In this document: positions 26,112-35,066 of the stretch, one piece after another
Layout: every line of letters begins with the position of its first letter
Numbering within the stretch: position 1 is the first letter of the stretch
From: Bacteroidales bacterium
GTDB taxonomy: Bacteria; Bacteroidota; Bacteroidia; Bacteroidales; GCA-2748055
DNA: 51,296 nt
NCBI GenBank assembly: GCA_029210725.1
Contig: JARGFM010000024.1
Location: forward strand, 1 to 51,296
Direction: 5' to 3'
Program-made: the position numbers and the translations under genes
Notes under the pieces: model-generated
What the model saw: only the letters and a program-made list of their open reading frames with translations
The model's database searches: none
What the model was told of the DNA's origin: nothing

Positions 26112-28499
26112 TCAGATTGCTTCTGTTTTCAGTGGAGTACCATTTTCTGATTTGGATGCCTTCTTTTTGTCTTTTGCCTGATTGGGATTAGATTTATTCT
26201 TATATTCATATTTGTATTTATAAGAATAACTATATCTTCTTCCCCCGGTCCTTATATCGTTTAGCAGAAGACTGACATTTTTGATCTTATGGAATTCCAT
26301 TTCACTCAGCGTTCCTCGTAAAGCTCGCTTATCCGTAAGACCGTGCCTTACCGGCAAAAGAACTACATCAGCCCGGGACGCAATTGGGTAAATATCGGCT
26401 ACGATGCCTATGGGAGGACTATCCACTATGATGCAGTCATACTTCTCCTTTAAAACCTCTATCGATTCCAGAGCTTTTTTTGATCCTACCAGCTCACCGG
26501 GATTTGGTGGTATGGGGCCGGCAGGAATAATATGCAAGTTTTCATAACCTGTATCATAGATGACATCTTCCAAATCATTCTTCCCGATGAAATAACTGGT
26601 TATCCCTATATCCGTTGAGATACTAAAACTTTTCTTCAATGTGGGCCTTCTTAAATCCAGTCCAATGAGAAGAGTTTTCTTACCTGAAAGGCTATATGCA
26701 GAGGCCAGATTTACCGAACAGAATGATTTACCCTCACTAGGGATGGATGATGTCAATACGATCAAAGGACATTTTGAATCCTGAGTATAAAAATCCAGCC
26801 GGGTGCGCAAACTCCTGAAAGCTTCAGAAATATTGGAAGTAGGCTCTGTAAGAACTACGGTATTATAACTAATACGACTGTGCGGTAAATAAGCAACCAC
26901 TGGTAATTTTGTGATGGCTTCCAGATCTTCCTCGGTAACAACCCTGTTCTGGAATAGATTCGTGATAAGAATTCCAAGAGTGGGTATTGCCAGTGTAAGT
27001 GCTATAGCCAGGACAATAACCATGTGTTGATCCGGACTGATCGGACCGGTTGCTCTTGCAGGATCCACCAGCTCATAATCCGGAGTACTAGATGCGCTTT
27101 GGATCTGAGCCTCTGCTCTTCGCTGTAAAAGTAAAGTATAAAGCACATTATTCAGATTGAATCTTCGTTCGAATCCCAGAAGTTGTCTCTCTTTTTCAGG
27201 TAACCTTGATGCTCGCTGATCCAGTTCCCAGATTTGACGGTTATTTTCATCAATGGCCATCTCATTGGCCCTTCGGTTGCTTGATATAATCTGCCAAATA
27301 TTCTTTTTCGTATTTTCAATCCTCATTTCAAGCTGTCCCTGAAGGGGATTTCGATCCCCGATACCACTACTCAGGAATTCTGCCTGTAATCCTGCCATAT
27401 CCTGCATTAGCGCAATCAACATCTGATCATCGATTCCAATTGCAGCTGGCATAACAGCTGACTCAGTGTACTCATCACTTTCCAGATACTCTTCCAGATA
27501 ATTGTAATAATTCCTTTCCAGATTCAGCCTCGCCTTCTCATTTTCAAGTGTAAGCACCTGACTTACAATTTGCTGACTCTGGGCTGACACGTCCATAATC
27601 CTATTCCTGGAACGGAACTCCTGTAATTCGGTTTCCGTTAGAGTCAATGAGTCTGACACGGATACCAATTGCGAATTAATAAAGTCTATTATACGTTTTG
27701 CCTCCAGGTTCTTCTTCTCCAGATTATCATTTATGAAGATTTCTGTTAGTTTGTTAAGAAATACAATATCCTTGATCCTGTTAGGCCCTTGTAGTGAAAT
27801 ATTGATTATGCTTCCCTCCCTGGTTTGATTTCTAATCTGCAACCTGGACATATACTTTTGTGTCAATTGATCCTTATTCAAAAACTGAATATAGATTTTT
27901 GAACCTGACTTATATTCACTCTCCAATTCAGACTGAGGTTCAATAATAAAAGACCCCTCATCAAATTGAATTTCTTGGCTAAAGAACAATATGGTGTCCA
28001 TTTTCGAGCCATAAGCAGATAAGGAAGTCAACCTAAATCGATTACTGTCGAGATATTTAAATTCGAAAGTGTTATTATAGGGCAAGCCATCTTCCCCTTC
28101 CGTTATTCTGAGCGGGCTTAACGGATAATAAGAAGCCTGGCTCATTAATCCTTTGCGGTAAACATCGATTTCAAATGGCAACTCATCAACCGTCTTCCTT
28201 ATCATATTGTATGAGGAAAGAATGATGATCTGATTTTCCAGATTTTGTAATCCGGGTCGCAATTCAAATCCTTGAAGAATATCCTCTCCAGGACTACGTT
28301 CCTGGTCAACCATTATTCTCGCTGAAATCAAATAATTCGGGATTGTTGTCTTTAAATAAAGGATTGCGCCAATGACAGAAATAATCAGGAAAATGAGATA
28401 TAAATACCAGTTTCGAAGCATGGCATATAATACTCTGCGTATGTTGATTAAATCAATCCCGGTCTTTGTTGGGTTATACTGAGTTGTCGTATTATTCAT
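26112..28499 (-). CDS. wzc: Wzc-type polysaccharide co-polymerase / BY-kinase
   Basis: The 795-residue protein controls chain length and export. It has a Wzz-type N-terminus with a first membrane helix (about residues 32-50), a long periplasmic part with coiled-coil character (about 250-460), a second helix (about 493-515), and a cytoplasmic kinase domain. The kinase shows Walker A (SSIPSEGKS, Lys591), Walker A' (LIGLDLRRP, Asp615, with Gly613 at the first usual Asp position), Walker B (IIVDSPP, Asp693) and a C-terminal tyrosine cluster at 756, 758, 760, 762, 764 and 766. Autophosphorylation on this cluster is the known control mechanism. It abuts the wza gene (3-base gap), the normal arrangement for the pair. 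The Gly613 change seems common in this phylum. Confidence 0.93.
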   Translation of the reverse strand: MNNTTTQYNPTKTGIDLINIRRVLYAMLRNWYLYLIFLIISVIGAILYLKTTIPNYLISARIMVDQERSPGEDILQGFELRPGLQNLENQIIILSSYNMIRKTVDELPFEIDVYRKGLMSQASYYPLSPLRITEGEDGLPYNNTFEFKYLDSNRFRLTSLSAYGSKMDTILFFSQEIQFDEGSFIIEPQSELESEYKSGSKIYIQFLNKDQLTQKYMSRLQIRNQTREGSIINISLQGPNRIKDIVFLNKLTEIFINDNLEKKNLEAKRIIDFINSQLVSVSDSLTLTETELQEFRSRNRIMDVSAQSQQIVSQVLTLENEKARLNLERNYYNYLEEYLESDEYTESAVMPAAIGIDDQMLIALMQDMAGLQAEFLSSGIGDRNPLQGQLEMRIENTKKNIWQIISSNRRANEMAIDENNRQIWELDQRASRLPEKERQLLGFERRFNLNNVLYTLLLQRRAEAQIQSASSTPDYELVDPARATGPISPDQHMVIVLAIALTLAIPTLGILITNLFQNRVVTEEDLEAITKLPVVAYLPHSRISYNTVVLTEPTSNISEAFRSLRTRLDFYTQDSKCPLIVLTSSIPSEGKSFCSVNLASAYSLSGKKTLLIGLDLRRPTLKKSFSISTDIGITSYFIGKNDLEDVIYDTGYENLHIIPAGPIPPNPGELVGSKKALESIEVLKEKYDCIIVDSPPIGIVADIYPIASRADVVLLPVRHGLTDKRALRGTLSEMEFHKIKNVSLLLNDIRTGGRRYSYSYKYKYEYKNKSNPNQAKDKKKASKSENGTPLKTEAI

Positions 28500-28502
28500 G
28501 AA

Positions 28503-29321
28503 TTAATTCTGTTGGATATATATAAGGTTTTGAACTAAAATAAAGAGAGATAATGTAGCTGTTATTGACGATAATACAAATGTCCAGGGAAACGAATTGA
28601 TTGAAAAATATCTCCCCTTCTTCGGCTTCACATACAATACATCATTAGGCTGAACATAGTAATACTCGGAATCTATTATGTTCCTATCCGTAAGATCAAA
28701 TTCCACAATATCCGAAGTATCTTCTCCTTGCCTGATGATCGCAACACGATAACGGTCCCCAAATTCTGATATATCACCAGCCATAGCCAAAGCCTGGAAA
28801 ATGTTTAACCTATCTTTGTAAACAGGATATAGGCCTGGAGCTTCAACTTCACCAAGAATTGCAATATTATTATTGACCAGCCTGACGATTAGAGAGGGAT
28901 CCCTAACGTAATCGCGGAGTTCTGACTCGATAACTTCCTTTACTTCATTGATAGTCAAGCCTCTGACCTCAACAAGTCCAATATAGGGCAGGTCAATAGT
29001 ACCATTTGGCTGTACAGAATATGAGGATAATTGAATAGCTGCCTCACTCATTCCCATACCAACTCCAGAACTTTCAGGATTAAATATAGCCGACCATTGA
29101 GGATCCGGGGTGGAGATACGAATATAGAGGTTATCATTTGTTTGAATCAAGTAGTCTGAAGGGGGAGTGTAAGCAAACAGGTTCTCTTTATCATCATATT
29201 GCTGTAGATAAGTTGTTTCCTTGGTATGAACACAACTTACTGCAGATACAATCAGCAATACAGTAAAGAACGGAATTAGTGATCGGGTCAACAATCCTTT
29301 AGGGTTTTGGTCGAACTTCAT
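28503..29321 (-). CDS. wza: Wza-type outer-membrane polysaccharide export lipoprotein
   Basis: The 272-residue product has a lipoprotein signal peptide with a plausible lipobox ending SAVSC (Cys30), a Poly_export domain beginning DYLIQTNDNLYIRI, the SVQPNGTIDLPYIGLVEVRGLTINEV segment and one SLBB-like domain (NNNIAILGEVEAPGLYPVYKDRLNIFQALAMAGDI). A C-terminal hydrophobic helix (FPWTFVLSSITATLSLFILVQNL) is usual for the Bacteroidota form. It would form the outer-membrane channel for the EPS with the Wzc protein. This is the first gene of the cluster in the direction of transcription, and the candidate promoter lies just upstream. Confidence 0.92.
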   Translation of the reverse strand: MKFDQNPKGLLTRSLIPFFTVLLIVSAVSCVHTKETTYLQQYDDKENLFAYTPPSDYLIQTNDNLYIRISTPDPQWSAIFNPESSGVGMGMSEAAIQLSSYSVQPNGTIDLPYIGLVEVRGLTINEVKEVIESELRDYVRDPSLIVRLVNNNIAILGEVEAPGLYPVYKDRLNIFQALAMAGDISEFGDRYRVAIIRQGEDTSDIVEFDLTDRNIIDSEYYYVQPNDVLYVKPKKGRYFSINSFPWTFVLSSITATLSLFILVQNLIYIQQN

Positions 29322-29370
29322 GAAATGTTTTAGTTATCAGTTTCTTAAATATATCTTGTGTTCGAAATAA

Positions 29371-29400
29371 CTCATATAATATAATCCTCTATTTATCAAA
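29371..29400 (-). promoter_or_regulatory. Candidate Bacteroidota-type promoter for the EPS operon
   Basis: On the minus strand a TTTG (-33-type element, plus-strand CAAA at 29397-29400) is followed after 18 bases by TATATGAG, a partial match to the -7 consensus TAnnTTTG. It is 49 bases upstream of the wza ATG, in an AT-rich stretch, which is a plausible position. The -7 match is imperfect, so this is a weak call based on consensus only. No upxY/upxZ-type antitermination gene is seen between it and wza. Confidence 0.25.
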
Positions 29401-29512
29401 AAATGACACTTCGAACTCTTATAACTATTTGAATGTCAATGTAAAGAATATTCTACTTATATTAGCTGCAACCACACAAACTGAAAAGAAGAATCAAAAA
29501 TTTACCTTTAAA

Positions 29513-29936
29513 ACCAAACTTATCGATTTTCACTGTCATGTTGATGATTTAACTCAAGTTTTTATCAGAGAGTTGCAAACACACTAGTTAAGCGATGGCT
29601 CAAGGAAAAAAACATGCCATGCAAATTGCATGAGAGCGAGGTATTGACCATTGTAATCTATTTTCATTTAATATGTTACAAAGACTTCAAATATTACTAT
29701 CTGTTGAAAGTAGCCGGCGAGAACACTCAAATCGGGTAATGAAGCAACTTGCAACCAATTGACAATGCAGCATTGGCTGGTTCTTTGGAATTAAGCTTCA
29801 TTGTGTGATCAACAATCGGGGAGAAATCCTTGTCTTTGTGCATTTTCCGGAAAAGCCTTCCTCGAACCTGGAGGTGGTTGATATCTCAATGGAATTATCT
29901 TGTTCCCTTTATGTCGAACTCATGCTAAATAAATAA
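29513..29936 (+). pseudogene. Decayed IS982-family transposase relic
   Basis: Broken in three frames, this stretch reads like an IS982-family transposase. The pieces are TKLIDFHCHVDDLTQVF (29513-29563, as the family start T-K-L-x-x-F-x-x-x-D-D-F), then KRWLKEKNMPCKLHESEVLT and IVIYFHLICYKDFKYYYLL (29590-29706), and SIGWFFGIKLHCVINNRGEI (29769-29828), matching the usual S-T-G-W-F-F-G-F-K-L-H-x-x-x-N-D-x-G-E. The first catalytic Asp region between the second and third pieces is missing, and stops and frameshifts occur (stop at 29585). No clean inverted repeats or target duplications were seen by eye. It marks past mobile-element activity at the edge of the EPS cluster. Confidence 0.7.
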
Positions 29937-30239
29937 ATTCTGCACAAAAGAAAATATATAACTAACTCAATATCCGATACAGCTTCGCCCTCTCGGTCCC
30001 ATTTTTTCACTCAGCAAACCGGGCTGCTCGTATTTCGATATAAACGTAAATATAGTTAGATAGTTTCAAGAAGTTCTGGTTCTAAAGTTCCTGTTTGACC
30101 AACTGGATTTTTACTGAAGTCTACTGGTATAAAGCTATCGTCAAGTACTATCAATGCCTTCGTAAACCGGAACAAAAAACTCACCCATCATTTCTCTGAA
30201 TTCGTCAAAAAGTGCGCACACAATGTTCAACAAAAACCC
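29937..30239. other. Intergenic stretch with nothing recognised
   Basis: Apart from the transposase relic and the promoter candidate, the 29,322-30,239 gap has no coding frame with a recognisable protein, RNA gene or strong hairpin. The part after 29,936 may contain the remains of the insertion sequence's 3' end, but I could not align it to a transposase. Confidence 0.5.
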
Positions 30240-31223
30240 TCACTTCTCCTTAAGATACTCCACCAGAAACTCACTCAAATCTACCATGTGCAACTGCTGG
30301 GGAATATCCAGGTATGATTCAAATTGAACTCTTTCATTACTCAGATAAAAATGCAAGCCATCAATAGTATGGACGGCCTCTACCTGATGAAAAGGAAGTC
30401 CTATGTTTACTCTTTTCCCGGTACCTGAGAAAAACGCGTCATCCGTGTAGGCATAAAACAAATAAACAAAGGGCTGTATGTAGCCAGCATACCCACATAG
30501 AACCAGCAGTCTTTCATCCTCCATATAGGTAGCCCCGGTGACCAGCCCCTGGATATTAAAACTCTCTCTTTTCCTGGCCATATGAATGCCAGGAGTCTTG
30601 GGTAAGACGTACTGGGTGGTAAGGCCGGAGAGCCATTGCTTGCTGAATAGGTAGATACTATCGGAACCCACTACAAATGCTTCGCAGTCAAATTCGGTCT
30701 GATTTAATCCACTGGAAACCAGACTTTCTTGATCGCTATAAGTAAAGCTGATGCTATCGATGGAAGGCGATCCGGAGCTCATGGAGGCTAATTCCACACG
30801 AAGTATATTCAGATTGTCTCTGTACCCCATGTTATTGCCGAAATCACCCACATAAATAAATTCATCGTCCCGGTCAATTTCTTCCCAATCCTGGTTGACC
30901 ACCCCTGGCAGCATATAATTGCCAACGATCTCGGCTGTACCGGGGTTTAGCTGGTACAGTCTGGTATCCGTATCGTCATTATGGGTCCATAAATATCCGT
31001 CCCAATGCATTAATCCTGAAGTCTCACTAAGCTGCCTATCCAGGTCAAGGGTCCAGGAAGGCTCTACCTGGGGAATCTGGTAGATGCAGCTATGATCATC
31101 CTGGGTGGCTTCCCTGTCATAATTGATGGCCAGGGGATCGGTACAGCCCGGTTGACCCGAGGTGCAAGATACTTGCGAATACAGAATAAGCAGCAGAAGA
31201 TATTCAGGAAGGAGATATTTCAT
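30240..31223 (-). CDS. Lipoprotein with beta-propeller-like domain, unknown function
   Basis: The 327-residue product has a lipoprotein signal peptide (lipobox ending SQVSC, Cys20), then a Cys-pair calcium-like repeat, GCTDPLAINY to DDHSCIY (residues about 26-48), a motif common in Bacteroidota secreted proteins. The remainder (LSETSGLMHWDGYLWTHNDD, DQDWEEIDRDDEFIYVGDFG, ECEAFVVGSDSIYLFSK-type segments) resembles a repeated beta-propeller sheet seen in Bacteroidota proteins of unknown function, often compared with phytase-like or SdiA-regulated-type propellers. I do not recognise a specific family. It follows apbE, sharing one base of overlap at 31223, so it is probably co-transcribed with it; a link to the Na+-NQR pathway is only positional. 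Confidence 0.65.
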   Translation of the reverse strand: MKYLLPEYLLLLILYSQVSCTSGQPGCTDPLAINYDREATQDDHSCIYQIPQVEPSWTLDLDRQLSETSGLMHWDGYLWTHNDDTDTRLYQLNPGTAEIVGNYMLPGVVNQDWEEIDRDDEFIYVGDFGNNMGYRDNLNILRVELASMSSGSPSIDSISFTYSDQESLVSSGLNQTEFDCEAFVVGSDSIYLFSKQWLSGLTTQYVLPKTPGIHMARKRESFNIQGLVTGATYMEDERLLVLCGYAGYIQPFVYLFYAYTDDAFFSGTGKRVNIGLPFHQVEAVHTIDGLHFYLSNERVQFESYLDIPQQLHMVDLSEFLVEYLKEK

Positions 31224-32242
31224 CAGGGCAATTCTATGTATTTCTTCATTCCATCAGTGAACCAGACTTGATAGGCGCCAATTTCATCCCCGTAAATGAA
31301 ATAAGCATCCACCCCTTTCTGATCCCTGACAAAATCCCTGGCCTTTTCCAGGCCCAGGACCATACAGGCCGTTGCATAGGCATCGGCCGTCATGCATTCA
31401 TCGGCTAAAATAGTCACGCTGAGCAGGCTGGAAGCCTCCGGATAACCGGTCAACGGATCAATGGAGTGGGTGATCTTTACCCCCTCCTTTTCATAAAATT
31501 TCCGGTAGTTGCCCGAGGTAGCCAGGGAACGGTTGTGCATGGAAATGATTACCTGCAGCTGTTCCCCGGGGATCATGTTCCCGAATTCGGGACGATCCAC
31601 TCCGATTCTCCAGAAATTACCTTTCTCATTAACACCCCTGGTACGGATCTCCCCCCCGATCTCCACCATATAGTTCTTACATCCCAGGCCCTCCAGGTAG
31701 GCGGAGACCACATCCACCGCGTAACCCTGGGCAATGGCATTTACATTCAGTTTCACGTGAGGATTCGCCTTACGAACCTGATCTCCATAGAGAAAAACCT
31801 TATCCATGCCCACATACTGCAGCAGACTATCCACCAGAGCACTGTCCAGGTCCTGCTTCTCACCCGGGCCAAAACCCCAGGCATCGATCAGGGGAGCCAG
31901 GGTAATGTCAAAGGCCCCCCCGGTGACCTGGTAAACCCTTCCCGATTCACGAAAAACGGTACGGAACAGGGAATCGGTCTTTACCCCAGTTTCGTTTCTG
32001 TTGATGGCACTGATGATGCTGGTACTGTCATAGGAGTTCAGAGAAGCATCGAATACTTTCAGGACCGAGTCAATCTGCTCCTTCAGATTCTGCTCCCCGG
32101 GGTGCTGGCAGGTAAGGTGATAGGTGGTTCCCTGGGTAAAGCCCTGCAGATATAGGTACTCCGCATCTGAGGCGGGATTGCAGGAGCTGGGCCAGGCCAG
32201 GCCAGCCAGCAGTACCAGTAATATAAAGGGTCCGGATTTCAT
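31223..32242 (-). CDS. apbE: FAD:protein FMN transferase ApbE
   Basis: The 339-residue lipoprotein-like product covalently attaches FMN to Thr residues of NqrB and NqrC. Recognisable features are a signal peptide with Cys21 as possible lipidation site, TQGTTYHLTC, GGAFDITLAPLIDAWGFGPG, LNVNAIAQGYAVDVVSAYL, NYMVEIGGEIRTRG and a THSIDPLTGYP segment, the last two involved in FAD and Mg binding in the family, plus ADAYATACMVLG. In the transcription direction it follows nqrF after a 266-base spacer that holds an inverted repeat. The substrate threonines are present in NqrB (Thr215) and NqrC (Thr216), which supports the assignment. Confidence 0.93.
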   Translation of the reverse strand: MKSGPFILLVLLAGLAWPSSCNPASDAEYLYLQGFTQGTTYHLTCQHPGEQNLKEQIDSVLKVFDASLNSYDSTSIISAINRNETGVKTDSLFRTVFRESGRVYQVTGGAFDITLAPLIDAWGFGPGEKQDLDSALVDSLLQYVGMDKVFLYGDQVRKANPHVKLNVNAIAQGYAVDVVSAYLEGLGCKNYMVEIGGEIRTRGVNEKGNFWRIGVDRPEFGNMIPGEQLQVIISMHNRSLATSGNYRKFYEKEGVKITHSIDPLTGYPEASSLLSVTILADECMTADAYATACMVLGLEKARDFVRDQKGVDAYFIYGDEIGAYQVWFTDGMKKYIELP

Positions 32243-32424
32243 GGGAGGGGTCCAGGTCTCATCGCTCTTTCAAAAACAAACTCCAAGATACGAAATGGCT
32301 GTCACATAAACCACCACTTTTACATGGCAAAACAGAAAAGGCATATCTGCAGGCGGTCCTCCCCCAATTCTTTCATCTTAACGATACTGTTGCTAATGGA
32401 GCGGTCTCTTCTATATTCTCCTAA

Positions 32425-32508
32425 GGAAAATCCCCTGTGTGTTTTAGAGGAGCCTTAGCCAGCCAAAGGCTGGGTTCAGCGACAGTTAAAATACACAGGG
32501 GAATTTCC
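32425..32508. repeat. Nested inverted repeat at the 3' end of nqrF
   Basis: Two 22-base arms (32425-32446 and 32487-32508) are reverse complements at 20 of 22 positions, separated by 40 bases. Inside the loop lies a second perfect hairpin, CCAGCC-AAA-GGCTGG (32459-32473), followed by CAGCGACAG (32477-32485). The outer arm ends exactly next to the nqrF stop codon (32509-32511). It could terminate or protect the nqr transcript. There is no T-run after it on the minus strand, so it is not a textbook intrinsic terminator. The 182 bases between it and apbE hold nothing else recognisable. Confidence 0.75.
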
Positions 32509-33762
32509 CTAACCGAAGTCGTCAAAGTCGATCATCTCATCAGGCACTCCCATGTTATAGAGGAGGTTGGATACAGCACTGTTCATTTGTGGCGGGCCGC
32601 ACATGTAGTATTCAATCTCTTCCGGCTCCTCGTGGTAGCGCAGGTAGTTGTCATAAAGTACCTGGTGGATAAATCCAACGGGGCCGTCCCAGTTGTCCTC
32701 CTCGGTGGGTTCCGAAAGAGCAATATTGAAAGTGAAATTAGGGAACTCCTTTTCGATGTCCCTGAAGTGGTCCTCGTAAAAGATCTCCCTCCTCGAACGT
32801 GCCCCATACCAGTAACTGACTTTCCGTTTGGTCTTCAGGGTATGGAAGAGGTGAAAAATGTGGGAGCGCATGGGGGCCATGCCGGCACCTCCGCCCACAT
32901 AGACCATCTCATTCTTCGTATCCTTGATAAAGAACTCCCCGTAGGGACCCGATACCATCACCTTGTCGCCGGGTTTGCGGGAGAAGATGTAGGAAGAACA
33001 AATTCCCGGATTCACATTCTTGAACCGGCCGTGGCTCACATCCCAGGGAGGAGTGGCGATACGGATATTCAGCATCACAATGTTCCCTTCGGCAGGATGG
33101 TTGGCCATGGAGTAGGCCCGGTAGGTCTCTTCGGGATTCTTCATATAAAGGTCCCACATGTTGAATTTATCCCACTCATCGCGGTACTCCTCCTCCACAT
33201 CGATATCCTTGGAGAAATCAACCTCAACCCTGGGAACATCGATCTGGATATATCCACCCGATTTGAAGTTGAGCTTCTCCCCTTCCGGGAGCCTCACTAC
33301 AAACTCCTTGATAAAAGTGGCCACATTGTGGTTGGAAACCACCTCGCATTCCCATTTCTTGATTCCCATCACCTCTTCGGGAATCTGGATGGTCATATCT
33401 TCACGAAGCTTCACCTGGCATCCCAGCCTCCACTGCTGCTGCTGCTCCTTACGGGTAAAGAAGCCCGTTTCGGTGGGAAGAATAGAGCCTCCCCCTTCCA
33501 GTACCTGGCACTTGCACATGCCACAGGTTCCTCCGCCTCCGCAGGCCGAGGGCAGGAAAATCTCATTGTTCGACAGGGTATTCAGCACGGTGCTTCCCGG
33601 GGATACCGTAAACTCCTTGTCATTGACCTTCAGGATCACATCTCCCTGCGGGGTCAGTTTATACCTGGCATAAAGCAGCATCACCACCAGCAGCAGGATC
33701 ACAAACAGGAAAACGGCTGCGCTGATCAAAATCACCGTAATTGTTGAAGTGAGAAAAATCAT
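32509..33762 (-). CDS. nqrF: Na+-translocating NADH:quinone reductase subunit F
   Basis: The 417-residue subunit is the NADH-oxidising, electron-entry component. It has one N-terminal membrane helix (residues 2-32), a 2Fe-2S ferredoxin domain with Cys74, Cys80, Cys83 and Cys115 (LPSACGGGGTCGMCKC and WRLGCQVKL), then an FAD-binding domain (TYRAYSMANHP) and an NADH-binding domain (VGGGAGMAPMRSHIF, WYGARSRREIFY, EEIEYYMCGPPQMN, FDDFG at the end). It takes electrons from NADH to FAD and the iron-sulfur centre. It is 5 bases downstream of nqrE and is the last gene of the six-gene operon. Confidence 0.97.
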   Translation of the reverse strand: MIFLTSTITVILISAAVFLFVILLLVVMLLYARYKLTPQGDVILKVNDKEFTVSPGSTVLNTLSNNEIFLPSACGGGGTCGMCKCQVLEGGGSILPTETGFFTRKEQQQQWRLGCQVKLREDMTIQIPEEVMGIKKWECEVVSNHNVATFIKEFVVRLPEGEKLNFKSGGYIQIDVPRVEVDFSKDIDVEEEYRDEWDKFNMWDLYMKNPEETYRAYSMANHPAEGNIVMLNIRIATPPWDVSHGRFKNVNPGICSSYIFSRKPGDKVMVSGPYGEFFIKDTKNEMVYVGGGAGMAPMRSHIFHLFHTLKTKRKVSYWYGARSRREIFYEDHFRDIEKEFPNFTFNIALSEPTEEDNWDGPVGFIHQVLYDNYLRYHEEPEEIEYYMCGPPQMNSAVSNLLYNMGVPDEMIDFDDFG

Positions 33763-33767
33763 AGTTC

Positions 33768-34385
33768 TTATAATTTAATACCCATAAAACTCATAAATGC
33801 GATCCCCATCAGACCGGTAATAATAAAGGTGATGCCCAGTCCGCGCAGTGGTGCGGGAACATTGGAATACTGGATCTTTTCACGGATGGCTGCGATGCCC
33901 ACAATGGCCAGGAACCAGCCCACCCCTGAACCAAGCCCGAATACCGTGGCTTCGGCAATATTGGCATATTCACGCTCCTGCATAAACAGAGAGCCTCCCA
34001 GGATGGCGCAGTTCACCGCGATCAGCGGCAGGAAGATTCCCAGCGAGGTATAGAGTGTGGGCGCAAATTTCTCGATGACCATCTCCACCAGCTGCACCAT
34101 GGAAGCGATCACAGCGATGAACATGATGAAAGTGAGAAAACTCAGGTCCACATCGGCCAGCGTGGGATTAATCCAGGTCAGGGCCCCGGCCTTCAGGATA
34201 AACTTCTCCAGAAGGAAGTTAATGGGAACGGTAAATCCGAGTACAAAGATCACAGCGATCCCCAGTCCCGTGGAAGTCTTCACCGTTTTGGAAACGGCGA
34301 GGTAGGAACACATGCCCAGGAAATAGGCAAAGATCATGTTATCGATGAAGATGGACTTGACAAATATGTTGACTAAATTTTCCAT
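33768..34385 (-). CDS. nqrE: Na+-translocating NADH:quinone reductase subunit E
   Basis: The 205-residue membrane subunit has six hydrophobic helices. Cys26 in [14 protein letters not shown] and Cys126 in [12 protein letters not shown] match the conserved cysteines that, together with those of NqrD, hold an iron centre in the middle of the membrane. SVQL-type loops and the terminal [15 protein letters not shown] are family-like. NqrE and NqrD are paralogues. It lies 33 bases downstream of nqrD and 5 upstream of nqrF. Confidence 0.97.
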   Translation of the reverse strand: MENLVNIFVKSIFIDNMIFAYFLGMCSYLAVSKTVKTSTGLGIAVIFVLGFTVPINFLLEKFILKAGALTWINPTLADVDLSFLTFIMFIAVIASMVQLVEMVIEKFAPTLYTSLGIFLPLIAVNCAILGGSLFMQEREYANIAEATVFGLGSGVGWFLAIVGIAAIREKIQYSNVPAPLRGLGITFIITGLMGIAFMSFMGIKL

Positions 34386-34418
34386 GAATGCTAATTTCTA
34401 TTGTTCAAAAAAAATGAG

Positions 34419-35063
34419 TTAGTCCTCAATCAGGTCTTTCCGGCGCGAACGCTGTACCCAGATAATAACACCCACCACCACCAGGGCCATGGGGGGCAGG
34501 ATCATCATCCCGTTATTTACATAACCGGCATTGTAAAAGGCCTGAGGAATCACCTGTATATCCAGCAGGGTACCCGATCCGAGCAACTCCCTGAAGAAAG
34601 CCACAATAATCAGGATGACGGCATAACCGGCCGCATTGCCCAATCCGTCGAGCAGCGAGGCCCAGGGCTTGTTGGCCAGCGCAAAAGCTTCCAGACGACC
34701 CATGATAATGCAGTTGGTAATAATCAGGCCCACAAAGACCGAAAGCTGCTTGCTCACGTCGTAGGCATAGGCCTTCAAAACCTGGTCGACCAGGATCACC
34801 ATGGTGGCAATCACTACCAGCTGAACGATAATCCGGATCCGTGGCGGAATGGATTTCCTCAGCAGGGAAATCACCACATTGGAAACAGCCATCACCACCA
34901 TCACCGAAATGGCCAGAACAATGGAGGGTTTGAGCTTTACAGTAACCGCCAGAGCAGAACAGATTCCCAGTACCTGAACGGTAATGGGATTGCTCTTCCC
35001 CAGTGGCTCGGTCAGAAGCTTCAGGTTTTTCGGCGACAATAAAGGTTCCTTTTCAGTACTCAT
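34419..35063 (-). CDS. nqrD: Na+-translocating NADH:quinone reductase subunit D
   Basis: The 214-residue membrane subunit, with six helices, has Cys35 in VLGICSALAVT and Cys118 in LIITNCIIMGRLEAFA, the counterparts of the iron ligands in NqrE. The segment KPWASLLDGLGNAAGYAVILI is also typical of the family. It forms the NqrD/E membrane core. The gene follows nqrC by 3 bases and the charged N-terminus (MSTEKEPLLSPKNLKLL) is usual. Confidence 0.97.
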   Translation of the reverse strand: MSTEKEPLLSPKNLKLLTEPLGKSNPITVQVLGICSALAVTVKLKPSIVLAISVMVVMAVSNVVISLLRKSIPPRIRIIVQLVVIATMVILVDQVLKAYAYDVSKQLSVFVGLIITNCIIMGRLEAFALANKPWASLLDGLGNAAGYAVILIIVAFFRELLGSGTLLDIQVIPQAFYNAGYVNNGMMILPPMALVVVGVIIWVQRSRRKDLIED

Positions 35064-35066
35064 AGC

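Noticed and set aside
32425-32508. Classic rho-independent terminator for nqr
   Set aside because: No T-run follows either arm on the minus strand and the loop is 40 bases.
32437-33747. 436-residue open frame on the plus strand opposite nqrF
   Set aside because: It is antisense to a gene with clear motifs, and its translation is His-, Gly- and Leu-rich with no domain; a shadow of GC-rich codon use.
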